Source of the DNA: Hofstenia miamia
Taxonomy: Eukaryota > Xenacoelomorpha > Acoela
Assembly: GCA_004352715.1 (NCBI GenBank)
Contig: SCFE01000062.1
Span: 1,034,525-1,098,524, forward strand
DNA length: 64,000 nt
Direction: 5' to 3'
The position numbers were made by a program, and so were the translations under genes. The notes beneath the pieces were generated by a model. That model saw only the letters and a program-made list of their open reading frames with translations. It was not told where the DNA came from and did not search any database. This document shows positions 10,793 to 23,894 of the stretch, in pieces. How positions within the stretch are numbered: position 1 is the first letter of the stretch; every line of letters starts with the position of its first letter.

Positions 10793-12783
10793 GTCACTTC
10801 TACACATGCTTAAAAGAGACGAAATCAATAAGGAAGCCATCATAAAAATATGGATAAGAACATCGAATGTTAGTAATTACATAGAATCACGATCAGTCAT
10901 ATATACATTGTACAAGCAAATTCAGACTGGTGATGAACATGTGCAATACAATTTCCACAGATATTAACTGCAAACCAAATGAAGGTCGCTATTAATACAT
11001 TTAGCAGTATAAACCAACAAATCATATTCGATTCTAAACACCTAGACATTTCCAGGAAATGTATAAAAGAACTGTTCCTCAGAAGTAGTTGAAATTGAAA
11101 ATAGTTACACGAAAGACTTTCTCAAAGAAGCAATTAGTTCACTCTATGAAACTACATCTGTATGCATTGTTCAACTAGGTTGTCTTCTCTGGGACAAAGA
11201 AGCTATTGTTTTTAGAGCTTTCATAATTACAAAAGGCGCTTTTCAACAAGAACTAACAAAGTACTATTATACATTTGCGTTAACCGTTGCAGATTCACAT
11301 TGTGTGATGCCTATAGTTCGTTACTTCAACCATGAATCTAAAAAATATCCCATATGAAGCTAACAAAGATTGATTAATGGAGAATCAGGCCTAGATATTC
11401 CAGACAAATTATAAAGTCCAGGGTAAAAGTTTAAGTGGAGTAAATAAATATAGTTTGATGTACATCACAGACATTTAGCATTGATTACCCGTCCCTTTGA
11501 GGGCAATTAGTGAGCATCGCGCATTTCAACACAGTGGGAGAAAGGCTTTCAGCAGTGCTCATTAAAGACCACTCATTCTTTTATGTAACTTTGTCAGGGC
11601 GAGGAATACACTATTTGTCATTTTTTGAAGTTTGCTAACACATTTAAATCTTTTGTTGGCCATTAGCTGAAACGATATTTCAAGGCCGAACACACATAAC
11701 GTTTACCTTGATGCTTTATCGAATGAGCAAAACATTTAGCAGGAACGCATTGGGAAGTGCTAGGAACAATAACGAAGCATTCAGTTTTGCAAACTCATAC
11801 AAAATTAATATCCTTTATACTAAAGAGAGACATTTGTAGAAATATGATTTGAAAGTTCTTATAGTCTCCAGGAATTAATTTATAAGAACAAATCAAATAA
11901 TTCGCTTTATAATCACTTTCATAGTTTATTGGGTATTTGCACAGAATTTTTGTCCGTGTATCGTATATCCAATATTTTTGGATGCTGCAAATTGCGATTT
12001 GAAAATATTGATAAATTATATTTGCAGTTTCTTAATGTACTTTATAGATACCAGCACACGACTTTGAAAGTTTTAAAGAAATACTTTCTCAAAATTTCAA
12101 TTTTCCTTTTTGCGTTCAAACGCAATACTGGTTTTACTATACAAATTATATGACGTAAGTAATCAAATAGTACATGATATATGTAGCAGCTATAAACATT
12201 ATACGAAAAAAGTAAAGGTTAATTTCATAAAGTTTACATATGGGATTATTTGGGTGAAGTACACAATCACAGTAGGATTAAAATTCTACAAATATGTAGA
12301 TGCAAATTTTATAGAAGAGATTCAAATATAGTTTCAACAAAACTTTTTCAAATGCACGATGTGTCGCATAAAATTCTCCATCGAAAAACAGATCAATCAA
12401 AAAAAAATATACTTAGAGGGAAGTGTAAACGGGTGCAACATGAGACGGATCACTAAAATACAGATTTATTCAACTAATTTGATCGTTTCTGATTATGTTA
12501 GAATACCTAGAATTTTTTAAACAAAAAACTTACATACTTTAAAAATGTTTTCTAGTAAATAAACTTAACAAATAATTTTAAGTAGAACACAAAACATTTG
12601 GCTTGACGCAATTGATGAAATGAAGTGTTCATTTTTGGAATTAGTAGTTGTTTAAGTTATTTATGTTTTTATTACTAATATACATCCATTTTAGGTGTTC
12701 TTAAATGCGTTGTAAATTTTCAGCAAATATACAAACAATCAATAATTCGTTGATTTTAATGACTCATTTCAAAACAGATGGAA

Positions 12784-12869
12784 GTGGGGCAGATTTTTCT
12801 GAAATGCCCTGCCCCGCCTCACAGAATTTGAGCCCTGCCCCATTTACACGTGTTGAAATCTGCCCCTAC
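12784..12869. repeat. C-rich inverted repeat (86 bp)
   Basis: gtggggcagattt at 12784-12796 and aaatctgcccctac at 12856-12869 are near-perfect complements. Between them lie further C-runs (tgccctgccccgcctc, gccctgcccc). This is unlike the surrounding AT-rich DNA. It may be the remains of a small transposon or a solo subterminal region. Confidence 0.5.
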
Positions 12870-14696
12870 ATTGCCCCATTATTTTATATTCTACCACCCC
12901 AAATTGGCCTACTCAAAAATTCTGCTTTAAAACAACTTACGATATTCTTTTGCCCATATTTGTTCTATGACAATTTTCATTGCGGTACACCATCACTCAA
13001 ATATTTTGAATGTTTATTTCCTAGAAGCTACAGAATCATTTTTTAAAATATCAATTTTAAGTATGCTAATGCATATTAATGATATTATTAATAGCAAAAT
13101 GAAATTTAATTTTAACTCTATAAAGCGTTTTATAAAGCGAAAATTTTATATAATACATTTATACAAGGACAATTGCACTCCTTCCAATGTAATTGCATAG
13201 CCTATTGACTACAAATCAAATCAAAATGATCTTGCTGATATCATTTAATAGAATCAAATTTCACCAAGAGCTAAAAATGCATGGTAATTAATTTTTAAAA
13301 TGCGAATTTCGAAGAAAATCAATTTTTTTAAGCAGAGGAATTTGATGTAAAAAAATGCTTTTACAATCTCTTAATTTGGCAATCTCTTCCTTCAATCTTT
13401 CCTAACTAAAAAGTGTTTTGCGAGGGTAGTATGTAACATAAATGGGAAATAGCTCGTTTGGTCGTTGACTCTCCAGTCCATTAGCAAAAATGTCAAGAAA
13501 CTATTTAAAAATTTAGCGCTTTAATTCATAAAGTTCAAACTGGCCAAAAGAAAAGGATAAAATTTAAGTGGTTGTGTGTAACTTCTAAATAATTCTATTT
13601 TCAAGGATAACAAAAGCAATTAGAACAAAATTGCTTCCTGCTTTAAAATTTTCTGTGCGGCCAAGCTATCATAATGGTGTGGCTCATTTGAATTTCAAAC
13701 ATCGGTTTAATTGAAAATTTAGGATAAAACTTAAATGCAGCAAAAAATGTGGAAGGCCATTTAATCATATATTATTAGTATGAAGGCTCGCTTTGGCAAA
13801 TTTATATTTTCCAATGTGCATTTCAGTTGGTTCGCGACTAATTCCCAAGCCTCTTTTCAACTTTTAAAAAAGAAGATTCATCATCGATGGGAGAAATCAA
13901 ATCTCAATATTAATAGGAAGAAAATAGAAAAACAATAAAGATGATTTATAATTATGTTTAAATTTCCGGTAAACTGCTTTTAGATTTTAGATTGATATGA
14001 AGGTGCTATGTACTGGCAAAGGAAAATTTTATTAATAAGTTACCGATATATTTGTTAAACTAGAAAGTTGTTTAATTGTGAAATACTGGAACCACCAGTA
14101 TGAGAGAATTACACGCACGCATTCAGATTTGAGCGTTAATCCAAACATCTCAATAAATAATCCACTGGTTAAAAACGTGCCTGTCGTTAATGGATTTTTA
14201 TACCATTAATAATAAATATTAATTTTTGCGTAAATGACAGTTAACTAATTGACATTTATGAACCATCTTTGAAATATTAGTTCCATAGAAAAACTTCGCA
14301 TTGACGTTCGCTTTTAATGTTTTAAGAACAGCAAGGTCACCTGACGAGCAATTTATTGTGGTGACCAGATTCTCTTCCTACTGAAACAGTACAATTACTG
14401 CATATTTCAAAAGAATAAAGTCATAACAAATTAAAATTTCTTTTTGATTTAAAAATCGAAAGTTAGTGAATCATTTCATATTGAAAGAAAAATGTGAAAA
14501 ACCAACAAGTTTTGGGAAATTTAAAATAAATTCTACATTTTACAATGAGTATTCTTACTCATTGTTAAGATTGAATCTAGGAAAATTGCAGCCAGTAGGC
14601 TGCTTCAAATTAACCAGCAACAATTTTGTATGTCTTGTCAACTGAAACTTGAGCTGAATTGCTGATTATAAAAATTTACACAGTATTAACAGGTTT

Positions 14697-14748
14697 TTCT
14701 CAACTGGGTGGCAGCTGGGGTTGGTTGCCACATATTCATTGTTGAGAA
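14697..14748. repeat. Nested hairpin
   Basis: Outer arms ttctcaac (14697-14704) and gttgagaa (14741-14748) enclose inner arms gggtggca (14706-14713) and tgccac (14726-14731). Compact, but without a known function. Confidence 0.4.
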
Positions 14749-15756
14749 TAATTACAAGCACATTTCTACGTTATCTCACTTTTGCATACCTCGCGATATA
14801 TGAGCGTACTAATGGTAACTATAAGTTCCAACCCAAATATTAAATCATCCTGGTATTATGCACTTGATGAACAAGAAAGAAAGTCTATTAAACGAAATTG
14901 GATTTGTAAATGGACTTTATAGTAAAAACGAATATGCTGTCTTTGTTTATCGGAATTAAACACCATTTCAGATACTGATCTGGCATTATTTTCTCGCTCT
15001 GACAGACATTCAATTTTGCTTAAATTTCCAATTATTGAAGGATAAATTCTGGATCAATGAAGCGTCCTTTTGACTTCTTTAAAATCCGTTAAAAGCCAAA
15101 CCTATAATGTCTGAATGACGATGGCTTGTCAAAATTTACGTACGTATTATAAAATGCAGAATAAAAAATATAAAATGTCATTAACTACCTTCTCATTTAA
15201 AAACAAATAATTTCTTGTTCCTAAAAGCAATAATCTCAGGAATAATTTTAGAAAGAAAATGGCAGAATTCATGCCTTTTACTACGAGTATTTTGAAGGAG
15301 TTATTGACTGTCGACAATAACTTAGAGAAGACTCTAAAAGCAAGTCAATACATGAAGCTAAAATGAAAAAACATTAATTGTAGGCGTGACTTTTACACAT
15401 ATATGCATAAATGAATTCAACAATGTGATTCAATGAAAACAGGTATTTTTGATTTTATTCTGTGAAACTAATAGATGATGTTATGGTGATTTGGTCTTCA
15501 AAAGTTGCTATTGTGAAGAAGGTATAAACAGTAAGCTTTAACACGGTTCTTCAAAAAATAGATAAAGTTTCAAAAATAAGAATTGAAAGAAGTGCAAGGC
15601 TTTGAAATGTGTTTAATCGCTTAAAACTCCTTCAAAATTCATTTGCATTATGCATGAATGATTTGTCAAAATGTTATTTGATAGACACTAAAAGAAAAAT
15701 TTGAATAGCTAAATTGGACAAAATATAATAAAAACTAGTCTACCCCAGAAAAAAAA

Positions 15757-15776
15757 ATATATATATATATATATAT
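15757..15776. repeat. (TA)n microsatellite
   Basis: A 20-bp TA tract following an A-run. Confidence 0.85.
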
Positions 15777-18700
15777 GCGATGAAAATGAAATAAAATCTA
15801 ATCAATTTACAAGTAGAATTGTTTACAAACGTTAAGTACCGATGCTTATAAGTTAAATCACTTTTGTTTTCCTGCTGCACAATTGACAAAACCTACAACA
15901 ACAAAGAAATAAGAGCATTGTGTATCACATGACTATATACATAAATTATTAAATTGTTGGGAAAATAAAATGGGTCCATAAGCAATGCAGATCAGAAATA
16001 GAAATGGGATGTTACTGAAATAACAACATGGCCATTTACTAGTTGAAAATGGGCTGAATAATAGAAAAAACCTTTACTATGAGAAAAGATAGTTAAAAAA
16101 TAAGTTTGATAAAATAAACATCTATTGTAATATTTCAAGTAAAAATTGATTTATAGTTGTAATCACAAAGTTTGACATTTGTAATGATAACGGAAATTTC
16201 ACACATAAACGACTATTTAATTGCGAGCCAAAAATGTGGCCACAATTTTTGCAATGGACCAAATATGCATTTTGAAAAAAGCAGACAGGCCGGGTTGAGC
16301 CACCAAAATCCGGACACATTCCGTTACACCAACATAAAAATATTGCACAAGCTCCCTATAAAAATACCAGTTATTCTAAAACCTCTAAAACCCATTGTTT
16401 ATTTCAATTGTGTATTTGAACAAAACCATTGTATAAATACAGTTGTAAACGCCTTTTCGAGTTATGATACATTAATCAACAGAGGCGTAATAATTCGCTA
16501 ATAAAACGCCCACTTATTGATAGTGAGAAATCCAATTAAAGGTTTGGAACTCTAGTGTTCTTCCCGATAGTGCATGCAAAGCTAAACAATCGTTGTACTT
16601 GTTAACAATGTCAGTTGACGAAAACATTGATCGCGTTAATAGGAATTGTCACGCCCACACAATCTAAAGTGTGAAATTGAAATGAACTATAAATTTCGAA
16701 CTAGTTCCATAAATATTGCTATTGAAAGGGTTCATTAATCCGCTCTTAGTGTCATTACATGCAGAATATAAACTTAAAAATATCATTTGTCTTAATGGTA
16801 ATTCAGCAATTTGAATAAAGACTCATTATAAAGCTTCATTTACATTTACTTGTTTATCAAACGATTAATTATGATAAATTCTGTATTTGACCCTATTTTT
16901 ATTGTGGGGGCGCAAATTGCAGCCCAAAAACTTATCTTAAAAAATCAAAATAGCGTTTAAATGAAGACTCATGGAAAATTTATATTTCATGAAATTTAGT
17001 TTTTAAATTTGCTAAAAAAATTGTGTAGTACTAACATATTTGTATACATTAACTCGTCTTATTCCCCGTAATGCATTTTTGTTACAATTTGGGGGAACAA
17101 TAAAGGTATTTTGCAGTAAAATTTGTAGCACAGGTAAAAATAGGAGAAAACTGTATTGATACACTTCATCTGTGTGATCTTATAAGAAATGGCACATTTT
17201 GCTGACCTCCCGTTCAAAAATGCTGACTTCAGCAAAAAATATGATAACAATATGCAATATCACTATGTGTGTGTTAAATGTAATTATAGCATTTAACTAA
17301 ACATCACAGAAAATCAAGAGCAACTTTTGAAAAAATATATTGAGCATTAAAAAAATTCGTTTTAAATTTCGAGTAGTATTCTTAACAAATATTAGTAGAG
17401 ATAGTAATTTAGCAAGTCGAATCGAAATTAGTCACTTTGTTCGATAAACCTAAATATTGTTCATTAAAAATTACTATGCCCTAAAAACCTAAATTTTTAA
17501 TTAATTATCCACTGAAATCCATTTTGTAGCATTACGCTTAATTAAAAAACCTTGTTTCTAAGTAAAGGTTTGTCAGAAATTACCTTGGAAATTGTCCGAA
17601 ATTTATAATTTCTCCGTCGAAGCGTTGTTACACTTAGAATACAAGCAGTGGTGTACATGTTAATGAGATCATTGAAAAATTTCTACAATACCAGGCAAAA
17701 GTAAGTATCGCTACTAGTTCAGTTAGTAACCAAAATCAGTGGGCGGGGATTGGGGACTCGTTCTTCAAGGCCCCCATGGTTGGGCCTGTGAGATATTTAT
17801 AGGTTCTAGCTTAATGGAATAAGGCAATATACTTATTGAATCATAAAACAACAGCAAATTTTTAATTCATGATAATGTTATAACCACGTATCTCAAGATT
17901 TTCGGCTATAAGTTGAATGCTATCAAATAATAATACATTTTGCTGTTCATCAATGTTGATAAACTTAAGGCTAGCTAAGTAAGAATCTCAAAATCCAAAA
18001 TACAGAAATAATGAAAATATTATCAAAAACAATCTGACGATTAAAGGAAAAAATCAACAATGAAAATCCAATTTAGGACTGTGTTCCTTATATCATGATT
18101 GTATTAAGCACAATTACTGCCTTTTTGTAGTTAGCGTAATATCACAAATTTTCAGAATAAAGACCTCGAATTCCTAAATGTATTGGGTAAAATTCTATTA
18201 TATAAAGCTTTCCAGTTGTCACATTCAACGAATCTAATCAATGAATGTAAACAATATGAAATTAATAACCTGTTTACGCGTGATATGAAACATACTTGTT
18301 TCCAATGATCTCTGGACACGTATCAAGTGTAAACATTCAGAAGCACGAGATATTTACTAAAGTATTTTAATATCACATATTTCAGGGGTTACATGTGAAA
18401 TATATCTTGAGATAATTGGAGACATGTATATCTCATAACATGTGTAAGCATGGCTTACAGTCTTAGCATAAAATAGTAACGTAAGCAGAAAATATATGAG
18501 GCTATATGTACAAACATTGTATTAAATTCTCCAAAAACCCATTAGAAAATTCTAAAATAAAGCACAGCAACAATTTCAAAAACCCCAGCACATTGGCTCA
18601 TCAATACGTCCACAAGTGTACACGAACAAACTTGATATTGTTTTCAGTTTAAACACATTTATTTGATTAATAACATCAAATCAGAAAATCCTAGGTCTTC

Positions 18701-19762
18701 AATTGGATGAAGTATACCAATTGCTAAAATAGTATACATTATCAATAAAAATCATTTATATTTTCAAATTTAAATTAAATAGGTGTCCCGCAAAGTCTGT
18801 GCACACAAATAAAAACCTTCTTTCCATTCTTTTGGTGTTTAATCCTTGAATACAAAGGAAGGATTTAAAATAAATAATATCAATCATCTTAACTAGTGCC
18901 AACCAATGATGCTTTAATCACAAGAAGTATAAGTTATAGAAACAGAATAATGCATGCTGCATTGAAATAAAACATAAAATAGTCACAACATCCCCAATTC
19001 TTAATACGACGATGAGCTTATTGCATACAACCCATTAAAATTATACAATGTTAGAAAGCAATTAAAATATGTATACTAGACGTAGTGGTTAATGCATAAA
19101 TACCAATATTCCACATATACTTTAAAATCACTTCACATTCCATTAGAAAATAAGAAAATGTTTTAATTTCGTAATATTGAAAAAATAATAAATCACAGGC
19201 ATCCTCATATTTTGATAACATTAACTAGGATATATGTGTAAAATTACAATAACACTAAAATATTATAGACGTACGTGTCTAATGAAAGTTTTCTGAATTC
19301 ATTCTTTGATAAATGTTGAGAAAACGCTGGAAAAATCGAGCGATCATCATGTTTTACAGATGGAAATATTATTCACGATTATAAAAACTTTGTGAAAAAA
19401 TACAGTTTTTGAGAATAAAAATTGTCGAAATGAAATGTTTGCATTTTTGTAATCTCTGAACACGTAGGCGTCTGGTCATTAATAAAAATATATTAGAAAA
19501 GTATATAACAATTACTTAAAATATATTTTTTCTTCTGGCCCAAATCAATGTTAAGCACATGGATTCGAGGAATCAACTTTTATTGGATTTGAATTGAGTT
19601 CGGATACGATTCCACATGCATTCGAATTTCGATTCTGAATCCAGTGGATTTACAGGGCCTCTGTTATTTATTACTGTGTTCAGAAATATTATATAAAATT
19701 TAGCAACGCAATATAGAATGTAACACGAGTAAGACGAACTCATTTTTTAATAAAAGTTATGA

Positions 19763-20171
19763 TATTCAACGAAAACCTATGCTCTGGAACATGTTGATAC
19801 ACGTTGACAGACTTGACGCTCTCGTCTTTTGAAATTGAACATTTCGATAGGCCAAAATATGCATTTGACTAAAGTGTTTTGCTCTCATACTAAATCCCAA
19901 CATGTAACACCCACTCAAGTATAATTGAAACAAAGTAAACAAATAATAAGAAACNNNNNNNNNNTATTCAACGAAAACCTATGCTCTGGAACATGTTGAT
20001 ACACGTTGACAGACTTGACGCTCTCGTCTTTTGAAATTGAACATTTCGATAGGCCAAAATATGCTCTAGAACAGCATGCATTTGACTAAAGTGTTTTGCT
20101 CTCATACTAAATCCCAACATGTAACACCCACTCAAGTATAATTGAAACAAAGTAAACAAATAATAAGAAAC
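19763..20171. repeat. Tandem near-identical block across a 10-N gap, probable haplotype duplication
   Basis: The sequence at 19763-19954 (192 bp) is repeated at 19965-20171 (207 bp), both copies starting tattcaacgaaaacctatgc and ending aataataagaaac. I see no substitutions by eye; the second copy has an extra 15 bp (about ctctagaacagcatg). The copies abut a 10-N gap at 19955-19964. This is the usual signature of two alleles placed head to tail by an assembler, not a biological tandem repeat. Confidence 0.8.
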
Positions 20172-20746
20172 AACCAGTTCACATTTCAAATAAGGACACT
20201 CGATCAACCGTTATAATAAATTGAGCGCAAATTTTAATTACAAGTTGTTTTAACATGCATGAAGGTTTTTAACCCTAAACAACCCAGATATTTTTTACAA
20301 TTTCTGATATTTTATATAAAAAATTTTAAAACGCGCTATAATTCACTAAATAATTCAGATAATAATCTGAAAACGCCTCTGAATAGAGAATATTATTTTC
20401 TTTCATTTTCATTCTTAATTCATGCGCTTGCGTGAACCCGTCAGGACGCACTTGAAATGGGCTCACATAGTTTTTCATCAAAAAGCAAAATATTTGAGGA
20501 TATTGGTTCCAATGGACATTAGACAGCCGCATTACCTGAAAATTTGGTATGGAAAAAATAAATGTTTTTTACAAAAGTTTCTCAATGCAAAAAGGCAATA
20601 TTTAAAGAACTTCAAACGCAAAAAAAATTATGACCATAACAGGGAAGCACACTTATCATTAGGTGTGTCAAAATCCCAGGATTCTCAAATTACCTAATAG
20701 GCTTGGAGAAAATGGTTTGAGAATGTGAACAAAACAGTTAGTGACT

Positions 20747-20779
<33 letters not shown>
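20747..20779. repeat. (TA)n microsatellite
   Basis: A TA tract with one ca interruption. Confidence 0.85.
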
Positions 20780-20917
20780 TTCACATAACAAATTTCATAA
20801 AAACAATAAAATACCTATATATATAATGAATTTATTGGAAAAATACTAAACCTAGCCCTTACCTTAACCCCAACCCCAACGTCTTAAACTTTGTTGATTT
20901 ATGAAGTTTTTAAACAT

Positions 20918-20982
20918 AATTTCACAAATTCACTGAAATTTTAGGGATTTCACGAAATTCCTAATTACACAATTTTACTGTA
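20918..20982 (+). repeat. Dispersed repeat, copy A
   Basis: About 65 bp running from aatttcacaaattcac through gggatttcacgaaattcc to actgta. It is roughly 75% identical by eye to 26978-27042, same orientation. Each copy lies within about 250 bp of a TA microsatellite. It may be the tail of an interspersed element; only two copies are visible. Confidence 0.5.
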
Positions 20983-23870
20983 ACATAAATAAATCAATAT
21001 TAATTGTCAGATGTGAATAAATGCCGAAAAAACTAGAGTAGAATCATATAAAAAATTTTGAGATACGTGATTATTCAATGAACAATATTTTGAAAATTTA
21101 ACTTATTTTTAAACACTACCACACATGGTTCATATTTATTATTTATTTTTTCAATATCTACCTATGTAAGAAATAAGATAGATTCGGTGTAAGTTTGGAA
21201 TCCAAATTATTGACAAGACAAGAAAATATTGAACTAAATAATGGTTCGAAAAGAAATGAATGATCAGAAAAAGTTACTTTTTAAAATCAATATTTTGAAT
21301 TGAAATGAGATAATCCGTCGAATCAATAAAAATTCCCATGCAAATTTTAAAATTTTAGAATGTTTATTTTATGTCGTACCATCAAGCTTAAGAAATTTCT
21401 AAATTTCAGAAATCAAACTTCGATAAGTTTTCTAATAATCATTTTAAGAGAAAAACTGTGTAACATTTTAGAATACCTCTGAAGGAATTTACAGTTCCAA
21501 ACATAATGGGTATTTAGATATCAATTATGAAACATTCACAATGAAATTTAAAATTTGATAATTGAAATTTGCAAATGCATTAAAAACTATTTTGCCCTTT
21601 GAAATTTCCCAAGCTAACTAATGCTTTCATGTCGAGAGCACATAAATGGACTACTTAATTAAAAGAAATTGAAATCCAAGAAAATTTACGAGTTGAATTC
21701 CGTGAAATCAAAGCTTCTTTGTACACGAGGTGTAAATCTCTATTCGAATGCCTCATCAATTCTGAGAACAGCAAATGCAAAGGATTAAGAGGCGACTTTA
21801 AGAGTAAATACATAAAAGCATGTTTAAAAAAGGAAACAATGAAAAAAGAAAATGGACTATCCATTTCAACTGTTGACCTTTGAAGAGTTATTCGGATAAA
21901 ACACGATTATGGAATTAAAAGAAACCCCCGGTAACATCAAAGTGCTTCTGGTTTATCGAGTTCTTTAAACCTACGCTTTGTGGTCGTGATGAAATTTGGC
22001 ATAGCTGAGCTGGCCGAAGAAGTGTTTACGCAAGCCATTTACCCGCTACCCTCTATGCAAATTAACCAGATAAATTGTTTTATATTGTAGCTTTACGATT
22101 AATATTACAAAGGAACAATGCAAACAAATAGCGCTTTATGTAGTTGACAAAATGCACTGTCATAAGTCAAGCAGAATTTACAGTTTTGTGCGATTTATTA
22201 CGCAAAAGGCCATTCAAACAGACTACTCAGTCATTGTAAATAGAATGTTAATTTAATCAAGTTCTTTGAAAGTAAAAACGTTGAGAGAGATACAAGTTTT
22301 AAAAATCCCATTAACTAAATTTATAGATGTGAGCAGGGCTTTCAAAATATGCTTTAAACCTCAAAAATCACATTTAAAGATCAAAAATCAATCTTTGAAA
22401 TGAAAATTTTAGAAACGTTCTCGTAAGAACTTATAATCTAACTACAATATACGCTAATATTTCCTATTGAAAATAACAAAAAGAGACGTTTTAAATAGAA
22501 GAAATTAAAATGTTCATTAAGGCAGTCATGACACAAAATATGGGTTAAAATCAAAAATTATAATAGGGTATTGGGGTACCACTAGTATTATGAATAGCTC
22601 GAATCAATTCAAGATAAATATATTTATCACTGCTACATTTTCAATTGTACCCGGAATGACGCAATATTCAATTATTTTGAAAAATTGGCAAAGTGTTACT
22701 GTATTTAAATATGCCGGATGATAACATGTAATTAACAGATACTAACTACAAACTTCTTTGATTGCGTGGTAGTGTGATTTTAAATACTATGTGGATATTT
22801 TTATTTATTATAAATATTTTTTAATTGGTTTAGTTTTCTTTGATTAATTTCTTCAGATTTAATCGCAAACTAGGGGAAAAGGAACAGAGAATAAAAAAAA
22901 TTTAATTAGTAATTTTGATTGTTTTATTGAGAAGTAGAGTACTTACAGAGCGTATCTAGACATTTCCGATGGCGGGAGGTTGAACATCTCGATTTTGAGC
23001 GAGGTTTTTGTTTAAATATTACATTGTAAATACCTCTCCATTAACTGTCAAAATAAGGCAAAAATTTGTCGGTAAAGTGCATTTTACCACGTTAGAATTT
23101 AATTTTAAAAATTTCACGAAAAATTTTATTCTTACAAAAATATCAATGTTGAAAGCCTGAAAAGGGGACATTGTCCCATACCCCCTAAATAGGCTACTGA
23201 TGCTCAACAGTTGCCCTAGACAATATAATCCTGAAAGAATATCTCCATAACTCTAAAATCATGTTCTGATTTGCAAAGGTAAAAAAATTTATCAATGTAA
23301 GTAACAGAAATTCAATTGGCATTATTGACAACAAATTAAAGTAAACATGCTTCGAATGGACAGCTGCAAAGCAACTGCCTGCAGCAGAGGTTTTACTCGC
23401 ATATTTACGATTTATTTTAAGAAGTTATCCTAAATTCATAAGTCGAATTTAGAGAGAGAGAAATTTAGCAATGTAAAAAATTATAAATAAATCAAACCAA
23501 AATAAATCACAGCAAAAGCAAGTTTTGCGACTAATAAAAACATAGAAAAATGAGATGTTCTTTCTCCTAATTATGGTAACATAAAATTGTTGATAAATTC
23601 AAAAAAACTGAAAAAATGTCCGGTGTTCACAAAATCATTTAATGAACTACGTACTTGAATCAAATAAAAATGATGAAGTTGTGATTGCTATTTTGTTTTT
23701 TTAGTTTTAACATAGTAATATGCTAACCGTGACTGCAAAATAAAAAGTGTTTGAGATTAGGATCGTAAACTATTTTAAATAATTTTGGTAATATAGAGTG
23801 AATAGAAACCATTACATGAACTTTCAAAAATCATTCCAAACTTAAAAAGCTAATATATATAAATATTGAA

Positions 23871-23894
23871 ATATATATATATATATATATATAT
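23871..23894. repeat. (TA)n microsatellite
   Basis: A 24-bp TA tract. Confidence 0.85.

Larger units (their letters stand above)
9125..19762. other. Gene-poor AT-rich DNA
   Basis: No exon, transposase or RNA gene recognised over about 10.6 kb. The stretch holds TA microsatellites (9726-9744, 10568-10790, 15757-15776), a C-rich inverted repeat at 12784-12869, a nested hairpin at 14697-14748, and isolated transposon-end-like motifs near 17750 and 18783. All longer open frames here are AT-biased and look random. Confidence 0.5.

Noticed and set aside
10463-10967. Long open frames over the TA microsatellite on both strands.
   Set aside because: They are artefacts of the Tyr-Ile repeat and of N bases.
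17745-17810. G-rich block cagtgggcggggattgggg resembling a hAT end.
   Set aside because: No partner end or duplication was found.
18780-18815. aggtgtcccgcaaagtctgt, resembling a mariner/Tc1 terminus.
   Set aside because: No complementary end within several kb and no transposase remnant nearby.
22946-23202. Possible hAT element: cagagcgtatctag at the left, complement of the right end cagtagcctatttag.
   Set aside because: The ends match only loosely and no 8-bp target duplication is present.
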